A DNA stretch of 8,552 bases from Friedmanniella sp. (GTDB lineage: Bacteria; Actinomycetota; Actinomycetes; Propionibacteriales; Propionibacteriaceae). The notes beneath the pieces were generated by a model. It made no database searches. It saw nothing but the letters and a program-made list of their open reading frames with translations, and was not told the origin of the DNA. The translations under genes and the position numbers were made by a program. Position 1 is the stretch's first letter. Every line of letters starts with the position of its first letter. Shown here piece by piece: positions 5,587 to 8,552 of the stretch. The stretch lies in contig JAOPXW010000158.1 of the NCBI GenBank assembly GCA_025964935.1, positions 1-8,552 of the forward strand, read 5' to 3'.

Positions 5587-6939
5587 ATGTCCGTCGATCG
5601 TCCCGTTGCCCTCAGTCGCCGCACGATGTTGGGAGCCGGTGCCGCCCTCGGGGTCGCCGCCCCCCTGGCCGGGTTGGGCGCCCTCCCGGCCGCGGCGACC
5701 GACCAGGGCCACGACGGAGGCCGGTACCACGCCTCGGTGAAGGCCGCGGTGGGGTTCCTGCAGCAGGTGACCGACGCGTACGGCAAGACCGGGGCCCGGA
5801 TCGTGCAGAGCTTCGACGACACCCGCATCTCCGACATCGGGTTCATCTACGACAACGCCCTGACCTCGATCGCCCTGTTGTCGGCCGGTGACCTCAAGCG
5901 GGCCCGCCAGATCGCGGACGGGCTGCTCTACGCGCAGAACCACGACGAGACCTTCACCGACGGTCGGCTGCGGCAGGCCTACCACGCCGACACGTTCGTG
6001 AACGGCAACGGAACCGCCCACTTCGGCTGGGAGTACGGCCTGACCGGGACCGCAGTCGGCGACATGTCCTGGAGCGGCCTGGCCCTGGCCCAGCTGGCCC
6101 GGGCGACCGGCAAGCGCAGCTACCTCGACGGCGCCGTACGGATCGGCACCTGGATCTTCGACCACACCTACTCGACCACCGGTCTGGGCGGCTACACCTT
6201 CGGCGAGACCGGCGGACTCGAGGACCACAAGTCCACCGAGCACAACATCGACGTGTACGGCTTCTTCCGCCTGCTGGCCATCCTGACCCGGGACGCCGCG
6301 TGGACCCGCCGCGCCCAGCACGCCTGGGAGTTCATCACCCGGGTGTGGAACTCCGACGACGGCTTCTTCTGGACCGGCTCCGACGACGGCACGGCCATCA
6401 ACAAGAACCCCGTCCAGCTGCCGCTCGACGTGCAGACCTGGTACTGGCTGTCGGTCGGCAAGCCCCGCTACGGCGAGGCGCTGGACTGGGCCAAGACCAA
6501 CCTGGCCACCACCGACACCCCGCTCCGCACCAACTCGGCGCTGACCGGGACCTACTCGGTGTCGGGCGTCGGGTTCGGCAGCGGGACGTTCCGGACCGAC
6601 GTCACCACCACCGTCGGCGGGCACGACTACACCCCGAAGCCCGACGACGGCGCGGTCTGGTTCGAGGGCACCGGTCAGCTGGCGCTGGCCCTGGCCTCCC
6701 GCCGTGAGGACGGCGACCGGAGTGACGCGGCCGCGCTGCTGGCCCAGATCCGGTCCGCTCAGAGCAACCTGGGGAAGGGCCAGAAGTTCAACGGCAAGAC
6801 CACCACCGGCGGTGTGGTCGCCTCCTCCTCGCCGCTGGACACCGGCTTCGGGTTCGACTACTCGCCGAACCTGCACATCGGGGCCACCTCCTGGTATGTC
6901 TTCGCCGCCACCGGGTTCAACCCCTACCGCTTCAACTGA
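5587..6939 (+). CDS. Tat-exported protein, putative (alpha/alpha)-barrel carbohydrate-active enzyme of unknown specificity
   Basis: The 450-residue protein begins with a Tat signal: basic n-region with SRRTML (Arg11-Arg12), a hydrophobic Ala/Gly/Leu stretch (about 15-33) and a probable cleavage after AAA at residue 37. The mature part repeats a helical-hairpin pattern seen in six-hairpin glycosidases and polysaccharide lyases: IYDNALTSIALLSAGD (87-102), ARQIADGLLYAQ, MSWSGLALAQLARATGKRSY (160-179), KSTEHNIDVYGFFRLL (215-230), then WYWLSVG, DDGAVWFEGTGQLALAL and a C-terminal TSWYVFAATGFNPYR. Conserved acidic residues (Asp78, Asp89, Asp125, Glu218, Asp222) are candidates for catalysis, but none can be assigned. 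I see no carbohydrate-binding module, anchor or sorting motif, so it is likely released or loosely retained. It has its own operator-promoter upstream and a terminator-type hairpin downstream, so it is probably transcribed alone. The neighbouring sugar kinase and LacI-type operator favour a role in carbohydrate use. I cannot place it in a named enzyme family. Confidence 0.85.
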   Translation: MSVDRPVALSRRTMLGAGAALGVAAPLAGLGALPAAATDQGHDGGRYHASVKAAVGFLQQVTDAYGKTGARIVQSFDDTRISDIGFIYDNALTSIALLSAGDLKRARQIADGLLYAQNHDETFTDGRLRQAYHADTFVNGNGTAHFGWEYGLTGTAVGDMSWSGLALAQLARATGKRSYLDGAVRIGTWIFDHTYSTTGLGGYTFGETGGLEDHKSTEHNIDVYGFFRLLAILTRDAAWTRRAQHAWEFITRVWNSDDGFFWTGSDDGTAINKNPVQLPLDVQTWYWLSVGKPRYGEALDWAKTNLATTDTPLRTNSALTGTYSVSGVGFGSGTFRTDVTTTVGGHDYTPKPDDGAVWFEGTGQLALALASRREDGDRSDAAALLAQIRSAQSNLGKGQKFNGKTTTGGVVASSSPLDTGFGFDYSPNLHIGATSWYVFAATGFNPYRFN

Positions 6940-6951
6940 GGTCCCCCCCTG

Positions 6952-6992
6952 CCCCGACGCCGCCGACCCGACGAAGGTCAGCGGCGTCGGGG
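6952..6992 (+). terminator. Strong stem-loop terminator after the exported protein gene
   Basis: CCCCGACGCCGC (6952-6963) and GCGGCGTCGGGG (6981-6992) are perfect 12-bp complements. Within the 17-base gap GACC (6965-6968) pairs with GGTC (6976-6979), extending the stem to about 16 pairs past one mismatch with a seven-base loop. It starts 12 bases after the stop codon. No T-run follows, as is usual in actinobacteria. Confidence 0.75.
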
Positions 6993-7075
6993 ACCTTGGG
7001 CGGTGTCCTGAGCGACCCGGCCCTGCTGCACTGGGGTGAGGAGCCGCACCGCGCGGTCTCCGAGAGGGGACTGGC

Positions 7076-7528
7076 ATGGCCCTGCGCACCGCCGTCGTGG
7101 GTACGGCTGCCCTCAGCCTCCGGCGCCGACGGCTCCGGCAGGTCTTCGTGGTCGGTGAGAGCGTGGTCGCGCTCGGGGGCCTGCTGGGCACCGCCCAGCT
7201 GCTGACCGGGACGGCCACGCCGCCGGTCTCGGTGCTGGCCCCGCTCGGGCTCTCGAGCTGGGTGCTGCCCGGGGTCTGGCTGTTCGCCACCGTCGTCGTG
7301 CCGTCCGGCGCCGCGGCCTACCTGGCCTGGCGGCGCTCGCCCCTGGCCCCGCTGGCCGTGCTGCTGGCCAGCGCCACCCTGGCGGTGGAGCTGCTCGTCC
7401 AGATCCCGTTCCTGGGTCCGAGCGCCCTGCAGGCCGTCTTCGGCGCGATCGCGGTCGTGATGGCGGTCCTGGCCCTGCGGGCCCGCGGCTCCGGCTGGCG
7501 GACGCGGCGGCGGCTCAGCGGACCTTGA
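7076..7528 (+). CDS. Small integral membrane protein, four predicted helices, function unknown
   Basis: The 150-residue protein has a basic N-terminus (RRRRLR, 16-21), four hydrophobic stretches at about 22-42, 62-84, 89-109 and 115-135, and a basic tail ([12 protein letters not shown]). By the positive-inside rule both ends should face the cytoplasm, with the arginine pair WRR (85-87) between helices 2 and 3 also inside. Conserved-looking features are [18 protein letters not shown] before helix 2, [19 protein letters not shown], and Glu105 with [12 protein letters not shown] between helices 3 and 4. I do not recognise a named family. Start ATG 7076 has AGGGG about six bases upstream. No promoter is evident in the 136-bp gap before it. 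Its last 14 bases overlap the end of the convergent sulfite-oxidase-like gene. Real coding status is supported by the membrane pattern and codon usage; function is not inferable. Confidence 0.78.
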   Translation: MALRTAVVGTAALSLRRRRLRQVFVVGESVVALGGLLGTAQLLTGTATPPVSVLAPLGLSSWVLPGVWLFATVVVPSGAAAYLAWRRSPLAPLAVLLASATLAVELLVQIPFLGPSALQAVFGAIAVVMAVLALRARGSGWRTRRRLSGP

Positions 7529-8552
7529 CCCGGACCTGGTGGTAGCCGGTGGAGCCGTCGGGGGCCGGGGCGGCCTGGGCGGCGATCTGCAGCTGGCCCT
7601 TCGCGTCGGTGGCCCGGACGCTGAGGGTGTGGTCGCCGGCGCCGGCGGCCCAGACGTAGCGCCACTGGCGCCAGGTGTCCGGGCCGGTGGTGTCGGCCAG
7701 CTGCGCCGTCTCCCAGCTCCCGCCGTCGATCTGCACCTCGACCTTGCTGATCCCGGTGTGCTGGGCCCAGGCCACCCCGGCCACCGCGACCTGACCGGCA
7801 TCGACGCTTGCTTTGCGGGGGACGTCGATCCGGGAGGCAAGCTTGACCGGGCCCAGGGCCGACCAGCCCAGCGGGGTCCAGTAGCCCTGGTCGGCGGCGA
7901 AGGTGGTGACCTTGAGGTGGGTCACCCACTTGGTGGCCGAGACGTAGCCGTACAGGCCGGGCACGACCATCCGGACCGGGAACCCGTGCTCCACCGGCAG
8001 CGGCTCGCCGTTCATCCCCACGGCGAGCAGGGCCTCCCGCTGGGGGTCGGTCAGGGCACTCAGCGGGGTGCCGGCGGTGAAGCCGTCGTCGCTGGTGGAG
8101 AGCACCATGTCCGCCCCCGCCTGCGGCCCGGCCTGGGCGAGCAGCTCGCGGATCGGATAGCCCAGCCACCGGGCGTTGCCGATCAGGTCCCCACCCACCT
8201 CGTTGGAGACGCAGGTCAGGGTGGCCAGGTGCTCGGTCAGCGGCTTGGCCGTCAGGTCGGCGTACGAGATGGTCAGCGGCCGGTCCACCAGGCCGGTGAT
8301 GGACAGCGTCCAGTCGGCCGGGTCGATCACGGGCACCTGGAGGGCGGTGTCGATCCGGTAGAAGTCAGCGTTGGGGGTCACGTACGGCGAGAGCCCGGCC
8401 ACGCCGAGTTCGGCCCCGGCGGGGACGGGGGCGGCCGGGGTGGCCGCCGCCGGGAGCATCGGGAAGCCGAGCTTTTCGCGCGAGTCGTAATAGGCCTGGG
8501 CCACCAGGCGCGACAGCGTGCGCACCCGGCCGATGTAGGCGGCGCGCTCGGT
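7515..8552 (-). CDS. Molybdopterin-dependent sulfite-oxidase-like oxidoreductase, C-terminal part (5' end outside the window)
   Basis: About 345 C-terminal residues of a sulfite oxidase/YedY-superfamily enzyme. The catalytic Mo-cofactor domain runs from [21 protein letters not shown] through [18 protein letters not shown], whose Cys (codon 8211-8213) is the expected molybdenum ligand, to [22 protein letters not shown]. The last ~100 residues, from [20 protein letters not shown] to the stop, form the Ig-like dimerisation domain ([38 protein letters not shown]). The frame is open to the window edge ([16 protein letters not shown] before the first usable GTG at 8525). Actinobacterial relatives have an N-terminal block of several transmembrane helices, so GTG 8525 is very unlikely to be the start and the gene continues right. 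Substrate is not known for this group; it may be sulfite or another oxidised sulfur or methionine species. Confidence 0.92.
   Translation of the reverse strand, partial: TERAAYIGRVRTLSRLVAQAYYDSREKLGFPMLPAAATPAAPVPAGAELGVAGLSPYVTPNADFYRIDTALQVPVIDPADWTLSITGLVDRPLTISYADLTAKPLTEHLATLTCVSNEVGGDLIGNARWLGYPIRELLAQAGPQAGADMVLSTSDDGFTAGTPLSALTDPQREALLAVGMNGEPLPVEHGFPVRMVVPGLYGYVSATKWVTHLKVTTFAADQGYWTPLGWSALGPVKLASRIDVPRKASVDAGQVAVAGVAWAQHTGISKVEVQIDGGSWETAQLADTTGPDTWRQWRYVWAAGAGDHTLSVRATDAKGQLQIAAQAAPAPDGSTGYHQVRVKVR

Noticed and set aside
5563..7290. Minus-strand open frame of 575 codons opposite the exported protein gene
   Set aside because: It is the antisense of a well-supported gene. Its translation is Gly/Pro/Arg/Val-rich without recognisable motifs, as expected when high third-position G+C removes stop codons.
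1..8552. Mobile element, defence system, toxin-antitoxin pair or CRISPR array
   Set aside because: No transposase, integrase, terminal inverted repeats, spaced direct repeats, nuclease-helicase sets or small toxin-like pairs were seen; base composition and codon use are even across the window.

Overview
The window is about 70% G+C, with G or C in nearly every third codon position, GTG starts in three or four of the genes and purine-rich ribosome binding sites. This fits a high-GC actinobacterium. The protein styles (MsnO8-type flavin monooxygenase, actinobacterial sulfite-oxidase-like enzyme, Ogt with an N-terminal extension) are compatible with Propionibacteriales or a relative, but that placement is an impression, not something I could test. 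Everything looks chromosomal: I see no IS, phage, tRNA, rRNA, CRISPR array or attachment site, and no gap between genes longer than 136 bases.

Layout. (1) Positions 1-1796, plus strand: the tail of an upstream gene is joined by an ATGA overlap to ogt (DNA alkylation repair), followed 56 bp later by a luciferase-like flavin-dependent monooxygenase. (2) Positions 1866-5458, minus strand: read in the direction of transcription these are an acetyl-CoA acetyltransferase (thiolase), an FGGY-family sugar kinase and exonuclease III, separated by 45 and 47 bp, so they could form one transcript. The monooxygenase and exonuclease III converge on a 69-bp gap with an imperfect hairpin. (3) Positions 5459-5586: a divergent intergenic region with a clear plus-strand promoter (TTGACG, 17 bp, TAGGGT). 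A perfect 16-bp palindrome of LacI-family operator type lies directly against its -10 box. (4) Positions 5587-6939: a Tat-exported protein that looks like an (alpha/alpha) barrel carbohydrate-active enzyme without a recognised family, followed by a strong terminator-type hairpin. (5) Positions 7076-7528: a four-helix membrane protein of unknown function. Its 3' end overlaps by 14 bp the 3' end of (6), a molybdopterin sulfite-oxidase-like enzyme on the minus strand that runs off the right edge.

How they may work together. The most coherent story is carbohydrate use: a sugar-responsive LacI-type repressor (not in the window) would control the exported putative glycoside-active protein, and the FGGY kinase next door could phosphorylate a released sugar or sugar alcohol. 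This is inference from proximity. Ogt and exonuclease III are both DNA-repair enzymes but lie in opposite transcription units. No wholly new multi-gene system is evident. The best candidate for new biology is the exported protein with its operator-promoter.
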